In this document: in pieces, positions 32,352 through 41,334 of the stretch
How the letters are laid out: the number at the start of each line of letters is the position of its first letter
Numbering within the stretch: position 1 is the stretch's first letter
NCBI GenBank assembly: GCA_944320105.1
Contig: CALUGA010000005.1
Location: 1-64,000, forward strand
Source of the DNA: an uncultured Prevotella sp.
GTDB taxonomy: Bacteria > Bacteroidota > Bacteroidia > Bacteroidales > Bacteroidaceae
Direction: 5' to 3'
Length of the DNA: 64,000 nucleotides
Made by a program: the position numbers and the translations under genes
Notes under the pieces: model-generated
Told to the model about the DNA's origin: nothing
Seen by the model: only the letters and a program-made list of their open reading frames with translations
The model's database searches: none

Positions 32352-33742
32352 TCCTTTATTATGCAGATGCGGTAACTTAGGGTTCGGGCGGCCTGGCCGC
32401 CGGTGCCGCCCACGCTCACCGTCAGCGTGTGGTAAGCCCGGCCTGTGGCCGTCTCCTCCATCTTGCCTATGATGCAGCGGCTCTCTTCCACCCATGCCGG
32501 CGCTCCGCCATTGTCGGGCTGGTCGGCTGTGGCCGTGCCGCCGGTGTATATCGCGGGGTTGCCGTCGGTGGTCCACCCTGCGTATTGCCACTGGCCGGAG
32601 CCGCTGCCGTAAGCGAGGGCCTGGCCGGTGCTGTAGCGCATTACCTGCGGCACGAGGTGGAAGTGGCCTCCGGCGTGGAACGTGCAGGTGAAGAGTCCGT
32701 CCTCCTCCTTCACCGAGGCGGGGTAGACGCCGATGGGCGGGAAGTCGTAGGGCGTGAGGTCGAGGCGGTAGTCGTCGAGCGTTACGGGTATTACGCGGTG
32801 GTCGTTGCGCCCTATGTAGTTCCAGTTGCCGTCGTCGTTGGTTATCAGTGCGTAGCGCATCTCGTCCTCTTCGCCGCCGTCGCGCTTCAGTGCGAGCGTG
32901 AGGGTGAACAGCCCGTGGGCGTTGGCCGGCGTCAGACTCTCGTTTACGTAGAAAACAAGCGTCGCCGGCTCCTCTGCCCCGGCAGGCACCGCCACAGTCT
33001 GCTCCCATGTGTGGTTGCCCGCTGCGGCGCCCTCCGCTATGTTCGGACTGCAAGCCCCCGTTTCGCCGCCGCCGGCCGGCTGGGGCAAGAGCATCAGGTT
33101 GCCGACGGCGTTCTGCGTCACTCCGTCCAGCGTCACCCCGGTCACCGTGAGGTCGGAGGCGGTGGCGTTGGTGAGCCTCAGCTCCATCTTGGCCAGCATC
33201 CTCACCACCCACAGCTCAACGGTCTGCGTGGCCGCGCCTATCTCTATGGTCTGGCTGTTGCTCATCGGTATGCCTCCCTCGGGCAGCGTGAGCGTGTTTC
33301 CGCTTACGCCGAAGGCCATCGTGCCGAAGTCGGGACACTGTTCGCCCTCTTTGGGCGAGCCGATGCTGGCCATGTCGATGTTGGCAAACGAGTAGAAGGT
33401 GTATGTGCCGGCGGGCAGGGTAAGCTTGCCAATGTCGTCGGACTGTATGTCGCCGAGTCCGCCGCCGGTCAGAACCTTCACCACGGTGCCGCTGTTGTCG
33501 GCCACCACCACGGCCCAGCTGTCCATGCCCTCGCCCGCCGTGGGGTCCGACTGCGAGCCATCCCATGCCCGCGTGGGGGCGGCAGGGGCCGCCGCGAGGC
33601 GCAGCCTCACCGTAACGGGGCTTCCGTATGCGTTGGCTGTTGGGTCGTCGGCCGAGCACGCCACGAGGCTGAGCACGGCAGCCAAGGCCGCCGCCCACGC
33701 CGCAAATGCGTGTTTCCTTATTGTGTGTGTGGTTATGTTCAT
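32348..33742 (-). CDS. Accessory fimbrillin-like lipoprotein
   Basis: The 464-residue product has a lipoprotein signal ending LSLVAC-SADD and a fimbrillin-like body (PVTVRLRLAAAPAAPTRAW, LPAGTYTFYSFANID, MLAKMELRLTNATASDLTV). The operon position, between another fimbrillin and the tip candidate, matches the accessory Mfa3/Mfa4 or FimC/FimD subunits of type V pili. The arginine after APT may mark protease-dependent maturation, as in that pilus family, but no protease is nearby. The start is the ATG at 33742, 14 nt after the upstream stop. The stop overlaps the next start by 4 nt, which suggests translational coupling to the adhesin. Confidence 0.75.
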   Translation of the reverse strand: MNITTHTIRKHAFAAWAAALAAVLSLVACSADDPTANAYGSPVTVRLRLAAAPAAPTRAWDGSQSDPTAGEGMDSWAVVVADNSGTVVKVLTGGGLGDIQSDDIGKLTLPAGTYTFYSFANIDMASIGSPKEGEQCPDFGTMAFGVSGNTLTLPEGGIPMSNSQTIEIGAATQTVELWVVRMLAKMELRLTNATASDLTVTGVTLDGVTQNAVGNLMLLPQPAGGGETGACSPNIAEGAAAGNHTWEQTVAVPAGAEEPATLVFYVNESLTPANAHGLFTLTLALKRDGGEEDEMRYALITNDDGNWNYIGRNDHRVIPVTLDDYRLDLTPYDFPPIGVYPASVKEEDGLFTCTFHAGGHFHLVPQVMRYSTGQALAYGSGSGQWQYAGWTTDGNPAIYTGGTATADQPDNGGAPAWVEESRCIIGKMEETATGRAYHTLTVSVGGTGGQAARTLSYRICIIKE

Positions 33743-33756
33743 TGTCGTTTTTGGGG

Positions 33757-35097
33757 TTACATCACTATGCCGGAGTGGCTGAACAGCGCCCACTTGCGCA
33801 CGTTGATGGTGGCCTGCAGCTGCGGCGAGCCGCCCTCGTAGGCCACGCCGTCTATCTTGACGCGGTAGATGTTGTTGCGCACGGTGCCGTAGAGCATGGG
33901 CTGCGAGGCATCGGCGGAGTCGTCGGGGTCGCTGTGGCGCAAGGTGTAGGTGAATGTTTTTTCTTCGCCAGGGGCATCGGCGGCGGGGCTGCCGTCCTCC
34001 TCGTTCCACTCGGCGGCCTTGTAGTAAGTGCCGGTGAAGCGCAGCGAAGTGGCAAAGGTGGGGTCGTTGTTGAGCGTGGTGTTCTCAAGGGTGTAGGCCA
34101 GGATGTAGTAGCTGTCGCCGTCGGCGTCGGTGTGCGCCGTTGGCTTGGCGGCCACGTCGGCGGCAGTACCGGCATAGAGCGAGGCGTCTTTTCCCTTGAG
34201 TGTCCACGGGTCGAGCACCCAGTTGGTCTGGCGCTTGTCGGCGTCGGCTGTCTCTGCCCCTAAGTATTCAATGCCTGTGCCTTCATAGCCGCACACCCGC
34301 TTCAGCAGGTAGGAGCCTGCGGCCATGACGTTTACGGGCGTCACGGAGCGCAGCACGAAGCGGTCGCCGGTGTCGGTGCCGCCCTCGGCCAGCACTCGGT
34401 AAGTGTATGTTCCGTCCGCCGCGCTCCATGCGCCGCCGCCCGGAGCGATGTCTATGCGCGCCGCCAGCCGCTCCACGCTTGTGCTGAGGGTGTAGGGATT
34501 GGCGCGGGAGCCGTCGCCGGTGGTGGGGCGCAGCGCGGCATCTTCGGCAGAAGCCATGGCGAAGCTGTGGCACTGTTCGGCATCGTTGGCCGTAGCCCAT
34601 GCTTCATCTATGATGTCGTCGCGCACTTCGGCTACTGTTTTCCCCCTGTACTCATGGCTTACGTCGCCCATGTTGGCCACCACGATGGCGTGCCATTCAC
34701 CGCCTGTGGCGGCAATGCCGCACTCCGCCGCAGGCGAGGTGTAGGCCGTGCCGTCGGCCGAGGGCGTGAGCGCCGGGAAATGCACGGCTTGCTCCACTAT
34801 GGCCGAGCCGTCGCCGTTAAGCCCGCTTGCGGCGTTGGTCTGGCGGTAGAGCAGCAGCGTGGCGTTGCCGATGGCGTTCTCGCGCTCTAAGCCCGGCTCG
34901 CGGCCGTCGCCGTCGTTGCCTCCGGCGGGGCCGAGGCGCGTTGCCTCCGGCGGGGCCACGAGCAGCCGCACCGACACGTAGGCGGTGCCTCCGCCGGCCT
35001 CGTGGCCTGTGGGGGCAGCTACGTCGCCGCTGCAGGCCACGAGGGCGCAGAGCAAGGCGGCAGTGGCAAGGGCCGTGTATGGTAATGCAGGTTTCAT
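33757..35097 (-). CDS. Mfa1-like accessory fimbrillin lipoprotein
   Basis: The 446-residue product has a lipoprotein signal (ALLCALVAC-SGD) followed by a fimbrillin pattern: AYVSVRLLVAPPEATRLG, NATLLLYRQTNAASG, SVERLAARIDIAP and a C-terminal GTVRNNIYRVKIDGVAYEGG...INVRKWALF. The last strand resembles the KINLLSWAKR end of the major fimbrillin, so both probably use the same strand-exchange assembly. It follows the FimB/Mfa2-like gene by 26 nt. The role as an adaptor or minor shaft subunit is inferred from order. Confidence 0.8.
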   Translation of the reverse strand: MKPALPYTALATAALLCALVACSGDVAAPTGHEAGGGTAYVSVRLLVAPPEATRLGPAGGNDGDGREPGLERENAIGNATLLLYRQTNAASGLNGDGSAIVEQAVHFPALTPSADGTAYTSPAAECGIAATGGEWHAIVVANMGDVSHEYRGKTVAEVRDDIIDEAWATANDAEQCHSFAMASAEDAALRPTTGDGSRANPYTLSTSVERLAARIDIAPGGGAWSAADGTYTYRVLAEGGTDTGDRFVLRSVTPVNVMAAGSYLLKRVCGYEGTGIEYLGAETADADKRQTNWVLDPWTLKGKDASLYAGTAADVAAKPTAHTDADGDSYYILAYTLENTTLNNDPTFATSLRFTGTYYKAAEWNEEDGSPAADAPGEEKTFTYTLRHSDPDDSADASQPMLYGTVRNNIYRVKIDGVAYEGGSPQLQATINVRKWALFSHSGIVM

Positions 35098-35123
35098 TGT
35101 GCCTTGTTGCCTTTTATGCGTTT

Positions 35124-36227
35124 TCAGCCGCCCAGCTCCTCATACTGCACGCGCTTGCTCCATCCGAGCACGCTGATGCTTATGTTGATGTATGCCAGGC
35201 GGTCGCCCCGCAGGAATATGTCGAGCTGGTAGTCGTAGCCCCGGTCGAGGAATTCCTGCTCGCTGTATCGGTAGATGTCTTCGCTCGTGCGGAGTCGCGA
35301 GAGCACGTCGGGCAGGTTTATCGTGGCCACCTCCACGCCCGTAAGCCTGTTGGTCACGGTAAGCAGCCCGTCGTCGGCCGCGTTGTCGTGGAAGATTATG
35401 CGCGACGTCATGAAGTCGGCGTGGCCTATCCTGCCGGGAGCTTCGGCGGCGTGGTTGCCGCCAGATGGCGCGGTGGTGCGGTCGGTTGTGTTCCACGTGG
35501 CGTGGGGCGTGTATACCACGGCGTCGCTCTCGTCGAGGGAGTTGTCCCAGAGTATGTGCGAATTGCGGTCGGTGATGCGCAGGTCGTAGTTGGCTATGTC
35601 CATTTCAGCCGGGTTGTCAAGCTCGCGCAGCGTCACGTTTATCTTCTTGGTGTCGCGCACGAGCGATATGGTGCCGTAGGTGGGGCGTGTGTCCGATACG
35701 TAGAAGCCGCCTGTCTCCATGCCGTGCCACAGCGTGTCGAGCGGCAGCGAGTGGTTGTCTATGTTGTAAATCCCGCCTGCTGTTGCCACGCGGTCGAGCC
35801 TGATGTGGAGCTGCCGCATGGGAGTTCCGGCGGCCATGTCGGCGCGGACGAAGCGCGCCCTGCCCGAGGCCAGCATGTCGGCGTAGGGCTTTTGGCCCGC
35901 CAGGGCAATGAACTTGTAGCGGCCCGGAGCCAGGCCGGTGACGTGCATGGCGTATGCCGGGTTGGCCAAGGGTGCCGCCGCGGCAGTGTTCGACTCCTCG
36001 CGGATGCTTACCAGTCGCTCCTGTTCGTCGAAGATGTAGAGCGTCAGCGAGCCTACATGGTCGTTGAACATGTCGGCTCGTTGAAGGTTGTAGTCGTACT
36101 TGAACGTCAGGTAGAGTCCGTAGGGGCAGTAGTCGGTGTCCTCGTGCATCATGTCGCACGATGATGGCACCGCCGCCATGGCGAGCAGGGCCAGCGCAAG
36201 GCCCAGTGTTCTCGTTGTCTTGGTCAT
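35124..36227 (-). CDS. FimB/Mfa2-family pilus anchor lipoprotein
   Basis: The 367-residue product has a lipobox (AAVPSSC-DMM) and the family opening DYCPYGLYLTFKYDYNLQRADMFNDHVGSLTLYIFDEQ. Conserved later blocks are LAPGRYKFIALAGQKPY and IDNHSLPLDTLWHGM. Mfa2/FimB proteins anchor the fimbria to the outer membrane and limit its length. The ATG at 36227 is chosen because it opens a lipoprotein signal; an in-frame upstream start would add a non-signal leader. A strong hairpin lies between the major fimbrillin gene and this one. Confidence 0.88.
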   Translation of the reverse strand: MTKTTRTLGLALALLAMAAVPSSCDMMHEDTDYCPYGLYLTFKYDYNLQRADMFNDHVGSLTLYIFDEQERLVSIREESNTAAAAPLANPAYAMHVTGLAPGRYKFIALAGQKPYADMLASGRARFVRADMAAGTPMRQLHIRLDRVATAGGIYNIDNHSLPLDTLWHGMETGGFYVSDTRPTYGTISLVRDTKKINVTLRELDNPAEMDIANYDLRITDRNSHILWDNSLDESDAVVYTPHATWNTTDRTTAPSGGNHAAEAPGRIGHADFMTSRIIFHDNAADDGLLTVTNRLTGVEVATINLPDVLSRLRTSEDIYRYSEQEFLDRGYDYQLDIFLRGDRLAYINISISVLGWSKRVQYEELGG

Positions 36228-36328
36228 TGTCACGCTGTTGTTCTGTTTGTATTGTGCAGCCGGGTGGGCTGTGGTGATGGTTGTCGGCCATGCCCGCCGG
36301 TGGGTGCGCATGGTTGTTTGCAAGGGTA

Positions 36329-36368
36329 AACGGCGGCGGGCCGGGCCTGTGGGCGGCCCGCCGCCGTT
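36329..36368 (-). terminator. Intra-operon hairpin after the major fimbrillin gene
   Basis: A 15-bp perfect stem, AACGGCGGCGGGCCG/CGGCCCGCCGCCGTT, with a 10-base loop lies 27 nt after the fimbrillin stop. On the - strand it is followed by TTTACCC, a weak tail, so partial termination or 3'-end protection is more likely than full termination. Confidence 0.7.
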
Positions 36369-36394
36369 GTGCGTTCATGCTTTCGTGGAGCGGT

Positions 36395-38245
36395 TTACTG
36401 GAGCGTTACGCTCTGCTTGCGCTTTGCCCACGAGAGCAGGTTGATCTTCACCGAGATGTAGTTCTCCACCTCATCGTCGGGCGTGGTGTCGGTGTTTACG
36501 CTCGGAACGGTGGCGCTGCCGATGGCGCTCACGCCGTTGACCTCAATCTCGTACCAGTTGTTGCGGAGCACGCCGTAGCGGCCCAGCCAGTTCTTGTTGG
36601 CCTGCTGCTGGTCGTCGGGATATGCGGCAGTGGTCTTGGTGGCGCGGTTCCAGGGGGTAAGCTCGTCGCCGAAGTGCTTTATCAGCACTGTGTAGTAAGC
36701 CTCGGCGTTGGTGTACTGCGTCACGGTGATGGCGTTCTGCACGGCCTCAAGCTGCTCTGCGTTGAGGTCGTAGTCCTTTGTCGTGGCGTCGCCGCCCTCT
36801 TCAGTGGCTGTAAATGTCACCTTGGTGAGCTTGAGGTTCTTCGTGTCTGCGTCTACGGTGTAGGTGACAGCCTTTGGAGCCACATTGATTTTTGTGGCGC
36901 CCTCAAACTCGTCGTCGCTTGTTGCCGTGGCCAGGATGGCGTTGTTGTACAGGTCGCCGGCCTGCTTGAGGATGGCGTTCTTGGCCTCGCTCTCCTTGTA
37001 GATGGTGGTGCGTATGTCGTTAACGGTGTAGAAGTCGGTGCCTCTCCACTCGGCGGGCAGGGTGAACTTGGCCTTGATGATGGCGCAGGTGGTGTTCTTC
37101 ACGTTCTGGTGGGCAACGTCGAAGGTGTTTTCGAGGCAATACTTAGTGTTGCTGTCGAAGGTCATTCCGCTTGCACTGGCGGGAGCGTCGGTGAACGTGG
37201 CGTCAGTGTTGTAGTTCGGGTCTATGCCGAAGTAGGTGCGGTATGCAGCCGTTGCGGGGTTGCCGCTCTCCTCCTGGGCCAGGCTGTAGCCGGCAAAGCG
37301 GTAGGGGTTGGAGGTAAGCTCGCCGCTCGTTGGCGATAGGCCGTCGCCGTCAGACGTGAGCGCGTACCATGCGTCGCCGCTCGGGGTGATGCCCTCTGCG
37401 CTCTGGTTCCAGTTGCGCACGATGTAGGAAGAGGTGTTCTTGTTGGCCAGCGCCCAGCCGCTGATGGCGTAGGTAAGCTTGTTGGAGCCAACGGTCAGCT
37501 CGTTGCTATTGATGCTCTGAGTGAGCTGCACCTTGGCCACGGCGCGCTCCACGAAGATGTCGGCGGCGGGGTTCTGCTGCGCGAGAAGCTCTGTCTGGTA
37601 GATCTTGTCGCTTACATCGGCGAGTATCGTGGTGGTCTGGCCGCTTATGGCCGCGCTGCCGGGCTTGTCGGTCATCACGGCGTTGGTCATGAAGTAGCCG
37701 TTGCCGGTGAGCGCGCTTGCAGAGGCGACGGTCTTGACGGTGAAGTCCTTGAACGAGCCTGAGAACACGTCCTGGCCGAACTTGATCGTGTTTGCGGCGT
37801 TGTCAACGGTGAACACGCTGTTGCGGTTGAGCACCACGAGGGCGTAAATCTTCTCGCTACCGGCGGCGGTGATGGAGTTGATCTTCTGCACCTTGGTTCC
37901 CTGCGACGTGATCTGGTCGTCGTCGAGGCCCTGGTTCCAGTTGAGCGTCATGTCGTAGGCAGCCTGGAAGATGGCGGCGTTCTGGTCCGCGCCCTTGAAG
38001 AGCAGGAGCGTGGCGTTGTTTACGGCATACTCGGTTGCGTCGCCGTCGTCGGTCTGGTCGTTGGCGGCGCGTGTGCCTGCGCCAGCGTTCCTCGTAGGCA
38101 GGTTGATCGACAGTTTCAGGTAGCCGGTGCCGTCGGCTCCGAATCCTGTGTTGCTGCCGCTTGAGGGAGCGGTTACCTCATCGCTTGAGCACGCTGCCAG
38201 GGCAATTGCGGCGAGCGCGAAGGTGAACAGTTTGAATTTTCTCAT
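36395..38245 (-). CDS. Mfa1-family major fimbrillin
   Basis: The 616-residue lipoprotein precursor (lipobox ALAAC-SSDE) is the likely main shaft subunit of a type V pilus. Family features are YLKLSINLPTRNAGAGTRA near the N-terminus, NNATLLLFKGAD, the ERAVAKVQLTQS segment and the C-terminal GRYGVLRNNWYEIEVNGVSAIGS...YISVKINLLSWAKRKQSVTL. Arginines in PTRNAGAGTR are candidate maturation sites. The ATG at 38245 opens the lipoprotein signal. It lies after the DUF3575 and DUF3868 genes, the standard Bacteroidales order. Confidence 0.9.
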   Translation of the reverse strand: MRKFKLFTFALAAIALAACSSDEVTAPSSGSNTGFGADGTGYLKLSINLPTRNAGAGTRAANDQTDDGDATEYAVNNATLLLFKGADQNAAIFQAAYDMTLNWNQGLDDDQITSQGTKVQKINSITAAGSEKIYALVVLNRNSVFTVDNAANTIKFGQDVFSGSFKDFTVKTVASASALTGNGYFMTNAVMTDKPGSAAISGQTTTILADVSDKIYQTELLAQQNPAADIFVERAVAKVQLTQSINSNELTVGSNKLTYAISGWALANKNTSSYIVRNWNQSAEGITPSGDAWYALTSDGDGLSPTSGELTSNPYRFAGYSLAQEESGNPATAAYRTYFGIDPNYNTDATFTDAPASASGMTFDSNTKYCLENTFDVAHQNVKNTTCAIIKAKFTLPAEWRGTDFYTVNDIRTTIYKESEAKNAILKQAGDLYNNAILATATSDDEFEGATKINVAPKAVTYTVDADTKNLKLTKVTFTATEEGGDATTKDYDLNAEQLEAVQNAITVTQYTNAEAYYTVLIKHFGDELTPWNRATKTTAAYPDDQQQANKNWLGRYGVLRNNWYEIEVNGVSAIGSATVPSVNTDTTPDDEVENYISVKINLLSWAKRKQSVTLQ

Positions 38246-38300
38246 TGTTGTTGTTGTTTGGTTAAAAAATTTTGGTTGTTGTATTGTGTTGTCTGTATTG

Positions 38301-39710
38301 TCACTTGATGTTGCCAAGGTTGGTGCGCGCTTGCTCCAGGCCCGCGTCGGCGGCACGGCGGTAGAGCGCGGCGGCCTCCTCGTCGTTGCCCGTCAGCTGA
38401 TGGTAGGCGGCGCGGGCGTTGAGGGCCTGCGGGCTGTCGCCGGCCTTGTCGAGGTAGGGCTTTGCGCCTTTGGCATCGCCTGCGTTGAGGCGTGTGCAGG
38501 CGGCGTTGAGGTTGGCTGTGGCATCGTGGGGGAACATCCTCACGGCTATCTCCATCACCTCGTTGAACTCGGCGCTGCCCGGCTCGCAGGCCTGGGCCAC
38601 GAGGAACATCTCCTCAAGCGACAGCTGCTGCGGCTTTGTGAACACGAGGCGGCGCGCCTCCTCCACGCTGAACGGCCTCACGGTGTAGCTTATGTGGTAG
38701 TCGGAGCGGCGCAGCGCGGGATACCACGTGGCCAGCATGAAGCGGTAGTCGTCGGGGTGGTTGGTCTTTATCTTGCGCTCGCGGGTGTCGGGGTCGAGGT
38801 TTGGGTCGTCAATTATGGCGAGTATGGCGTTGCGGCTGTCGAGGTTGCTGCCTTTGATGAAGGCCGCGAGGCCCTGCCAGTTCTCGGGCGTGTGTGCCAC
38901 GGAGAAGAGGCTGTCGTCGAGGCTTACGAGGCGGCGCACATAATCTTTAAGGGTGCGGGCGCGCTCGCGTGCAAGGTAGTCGTTGTGGCTGTATGGGCTT
39001 TCGGGCGAGGCGAAGCCGTGTATTTCAATGTGGCGTATGCTTAGGTTGGTGTCGGCCTTCACCATGTTTATGGTGTTGATGATGCTGTCAAGCTCGGCCG
39101 GGTTGCGCCGGTAGCCGGGGTGAAGCTCGGTGCGGTCCACAGGGAAGTCTATGTAGGCGGTCTTGTCTATGTGGCGTTCCTTCAGCGCCTCGGCCTGCGG
39201 GCGCACAAAGGCCATGAGTGGCTTGCGCCTGCGGCGGAGCAGGTAGTTGTTGCCATCGAGGCTGTCGCCGCAGCCGCACAAGTCCTCGTGGATGGTTATG
39301 TCATATTCGGCAAGCTCCTCGCCCAGTGGCATGGCGGCGCGGTATGGCAGGCTTTGCGCCCTGCCGTTGGCCCGGCGCACCACCGTGGCGCCCTCGGCGA
39401 GGCCGCTGCGGTCGCCGCGTTCGAACATGATGTGCTGTCGGCGTCCGTTGATGACTATCTGTGGCATGGGTTGGCGGCCTGCGGAGCTGGCGAGCATGGG
39501 GGTGTATACGAGGCGCGTGTTGGCAGGCAGGTCGAGCGAGTCGAGGTTGAGCGTCATGTTGAGCACTACGAAGCCGCCGCCACGGCTTATGTTGAGGCTG
39601 TCGAGGCGTATGCCGCCGCCGGCCATCCGCGTTGGCTCCGTGGACGGCGATGCGGCTGCCACGGCGGTTGCCACCGCCGCCACGAATATGCTGCTGATGA
39701 TTGCTTTCAT
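38301..39710 (-). CDS. DUF3868 domain protein with OmpA-like domain
   Basis: The 469-residue exported protein begins with a signal peptide (MKAIISSIFVAAVATAVAAA). A DUF3868 region spans about 30-160 (LDSLNISRGGGFVVLNMTLNLDSL). An OmpA-like segment spans about 175-300 (YIDFPVDRTELHPGYRRN, IRHIEIHGFASPESPYSHN). The C-terminus carries TPR/Sel1-like helices (AKPYLDKAGDSPQALNARAAYHQL). Such genes are paired with DUF3575 genes at the head of Bacteroidales pilus operons and are presumed to help assemble or tether the pilus at the outer membrane. The stop lies 55 nt before the major fimbrillin start. Confidence 0.85.
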   Translation of the reverse strand: MKAIISSIFVAAVATAVAAASPSTEPTRMAGGGIRLDSLNISRGGGFVVLNMTLNLDSLDLPANTRLVYTPMLASSAGRQPMPQIVINGRRQHIMFERGDRSGLAEGATVVRRANGRAQSLPYRAAMPLGEELAEYDITIHEDLCGCGDSLDGNNYLLRRRRKPLMAFVRPQAEALKERHIDKTAYIDFPVDRTELHPGYRRNPAELDSIINTINMVKADTNLSIRHIEIHGFASPESPYSHNDYLARERARTLKDYVRRLVSLDDSLFSVAHTPENWQGLAAFIKGSNLDSRNAILAIIDDPNLDPDTRERKIKTNHPDDYRFMLATWYPALRRSDYHISYTVRPFSVEEARRLVFTKPQQLSLEEMFLVAQACEPGSAEFNEVMEIAVRMFPHDATANLNAACTRLNAGDAKGAKPYLDKAGDSPQALNARAAYHQLTGNDEEAAALYRRAADAGLEQARTNLGNIK

Positions 39711-39732
39711 TTGTTGGTGCTTTGTTTGTCTG

Positions 39733-40308
39733 TTAGAAAATGTAGAGCACTGAGAGGGCCACCTTGGTGGGGCCGAAGTAGTTGGTATGCGATTGCTTTA
39801 CCTTTTCGCCGCATTCGCCGCACAAATACTTGTCGTACTTTATGTAGTCGTAGCCCAGGCCCACCGAAGCCTCCACGTTCCAGTGGCGCGACAGAGGCCA
39901 CTGGTAGCCTGCGGTGATGCCGCCGCCGGCATACCAGCCCTCGTAGCGGTGGCGCTCAAGGCCGCTGAAGATGCCGAAAGGCAGGTCAACGCCCGACATG
40001 TTGAACTCGCCTCCCATGAGGTGGGCGCCCACGAACCAGCCGTTGAAGCTCTGGCAGAACCAGTAGCGGTACTCGGGCATGAGCAGCCAGTGGCGCAGGC
40101 TGGAGCGGTCGCCCCCCGACTGGCGCCATGGGTTGAGCCCGTAGAACAGCTGCACCGAGTGGTGGTGTCCTACCGACATCTCTGCCCCGATGTTGGGAGT
40201 GGTTGTGGCGAGATATAGCGCATTTGTCTTCAATGCAAAGTCCTGGGCTTGCGCTGCTGACGCTTGCAGCATGAAGATGAATGCGCCGACAGTCAACTTC
40301 TTTATCAT
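39733..40308 (-). CDS. DUF3575 outer-membrane barrel protein
   Basis: The 191-residue product has a signal peptide (MIKKLTVGAFIFMLQASAAQA) and the DUF3575 opening FALKTNALYLATTTPNIGAEMSVG. Alternating strands then end in aromatic residues (VALSVLYIF), which indicates a small outer-membrane barrel. It is the first gene of the pilus operon. The ATG at 40308 is preferred because upstream in-frame residues have no signal character. The leader from the promoter at 40624 would be about 310 nt. Confidence 0.85.
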   Translation of the reverse strand: MIKKLTVGAFIFMLQASAAQAQDFALKTNALYLATTTPNIGAEMSVGHHHSVQLFYGLNPWRQSGGDRSSLRHWLLMPEYRYWFCQSFNGWFVGAHLMGGEFNMSGVDLPFGIFSGLERHRYEGWYAGGGITAGYQWPLSRHWNVEASVGLGYDYIKYDKYLCGECGEKVKQSHTNYFGPTKVALSVLYIF

Positions 40309-40623
40309 ACCTATTATTATGGTTTGTCGCCCCACACAGGGGCTGTCTTTATCGGATTCCTTTATCAGTAACCTGATTATTGTTCTAAAACAGCGTTGCT
40401 GCCGCACTCTCACGGCCTCATCATATGATGTGGATTGTGGCTCGTGGCTGGCCGGGCAGCTATATGTGAGCCTTGAGGTGCATGGCAGTGTAAATGGCGC
40501 CTTGGGCGGCGGTAAAGTTTTGCGTATGTGCTGTGTTTGTTGGTGGAACTTGTTGCCTCCTGTTTCTGCGCCTAAGGTAGGCTTACTTTAGTATGTGTTG
40601 TATGTGCCGTGACTTTTTGGCAA

Positions 40624-40663
40624 CAAAGATATTAACTTCTGTTCAGTGATTTTACCCCCCCCC
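40624..40663 (-). promoter_or_regulatory. Pilus operon promoter with a nine-base G tract at the -33 position
   Basis: On the reverse strand, a perfect -7 box TATCTTTG (40624-40631) has no TTG at -33. A run of nine G (C on the + strand, 40655-40663) ends 23 bp upstream, next to where the -33 element should be. AT-rich DNA (ATTAACTATAATT-like) lies beyond. The stretch 40309-40623 is an untranslated leader with one small hairpin (GCCCC/GGGGC at 40330-40345), and 40664-40803 shows nothing recognisable. Confidence 0.65.
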
Positions 40664-40803
40664 GTTAATTATAGTTAAATGCATCGTATTTTTCAAGATA
40701 TTCCACCTGAAATGGCAAAAAAACCGATTGAAATGTAAGGCAATGGTGGCAAAAGAAGGGCAACCGCTCGCTATGCAATGCGGAGTGCGGAGCCGATGCA
40801 GCG

Positions 40804-40868
40804 GCAAGCAACCACGGGTCTGCCGCGAGCCCCCGGTGTGGTCTCGCGGCAGATTGTTGGTTGCTTGT
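40804..40868. other. Long hairpin at the 3' end of the M15 peptidase gene
   Basis: CAAGCAACCA (40805-40814) and TCTGCCGCGAG (40819-40829) pair with CTCGCGGCAGA (40843-40853) and TGGTTGCTTG (40858-40867). No T tract follows on either strand, so it is not a standard terminator. Confidence 0.7.
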
Positions 40869-40871
40869 GCC

Positions 40872-41291
40872 TCACACCGTCAGCCCACCGGCCTCGTGGC
40901 GGTTCTTGCGCCTTGTGGTGTACGAAACGTGCAGCCATCGGCAGCCGCCTTTAAGGCGCCGCTCGAAGAGCAGTTGGTCGAAGTCGGTGTGCAGGCGGAT
41001 GAAGTCGAACATCTTCCTGCCCACCTCCATGTTAGATACGTGAATGTCGGCGGCCTCGCCCCTCGTGTGCTGCGACCCATCCACCCCGCCCACGGCCTTG
41101 TTAAGCTCCGGGCAGCGGTAGCCGCTGGTGATGCGCGTCGCCCCGAAGCGCCGCCTCACCGGTTCGAGCACGTTGAGGCACAGTTGCCTCAGGTTTTCCG
41201 TTTGCTCGGCTGCAGGCACGTTGCTTATCTTCCGGCGCAGTGCCTCGCCCGAGCGCGTCATCTCTTCGAGCGAGAAGTGCTCGCTCAGCAT
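40872..41291 (-). CDS. Peptidase M15 family D-Ala-D-Ala carboxypeptidase-like protein
   Basis: The 139-residue protein (ATG at 41291; an in-frame GTG at 41309 would add six residues) has an N-terminal MLSEHFSLEEMTRS segment and the M15_3 core: ITSGYRCPELNKAVGG, then SQHTRGEAADIHV with the His and Asp zinc ligands, and CRWLHVSY with the second His. There is no signal peptide. Such proteins are peptidoglycan endopeptidases, often phage-derived endolysins. No phage structural gene is nearby, but the small unknown gene at 41635 on the same strand may be its partner. Confidence 0.85.
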   Translation of the reverse strand: MLSEHFSLEEMTRSGEALRRKISNVPAAEQTENLRQLCLNVLEPVRRRFGATRITSGYRCPELNKAVGGVDGSQHTRGEAADIHVSNMEVGRKMFDFIRLHTDFDQLLFERRLKGGCRWLHVSYTTRRKNRHEAGGLTV

Positions 41292-41334
41292 TGTTGTTGT
41301 GTTGTCCACGATAGTAAAATTAAAAGTTGTAGTT

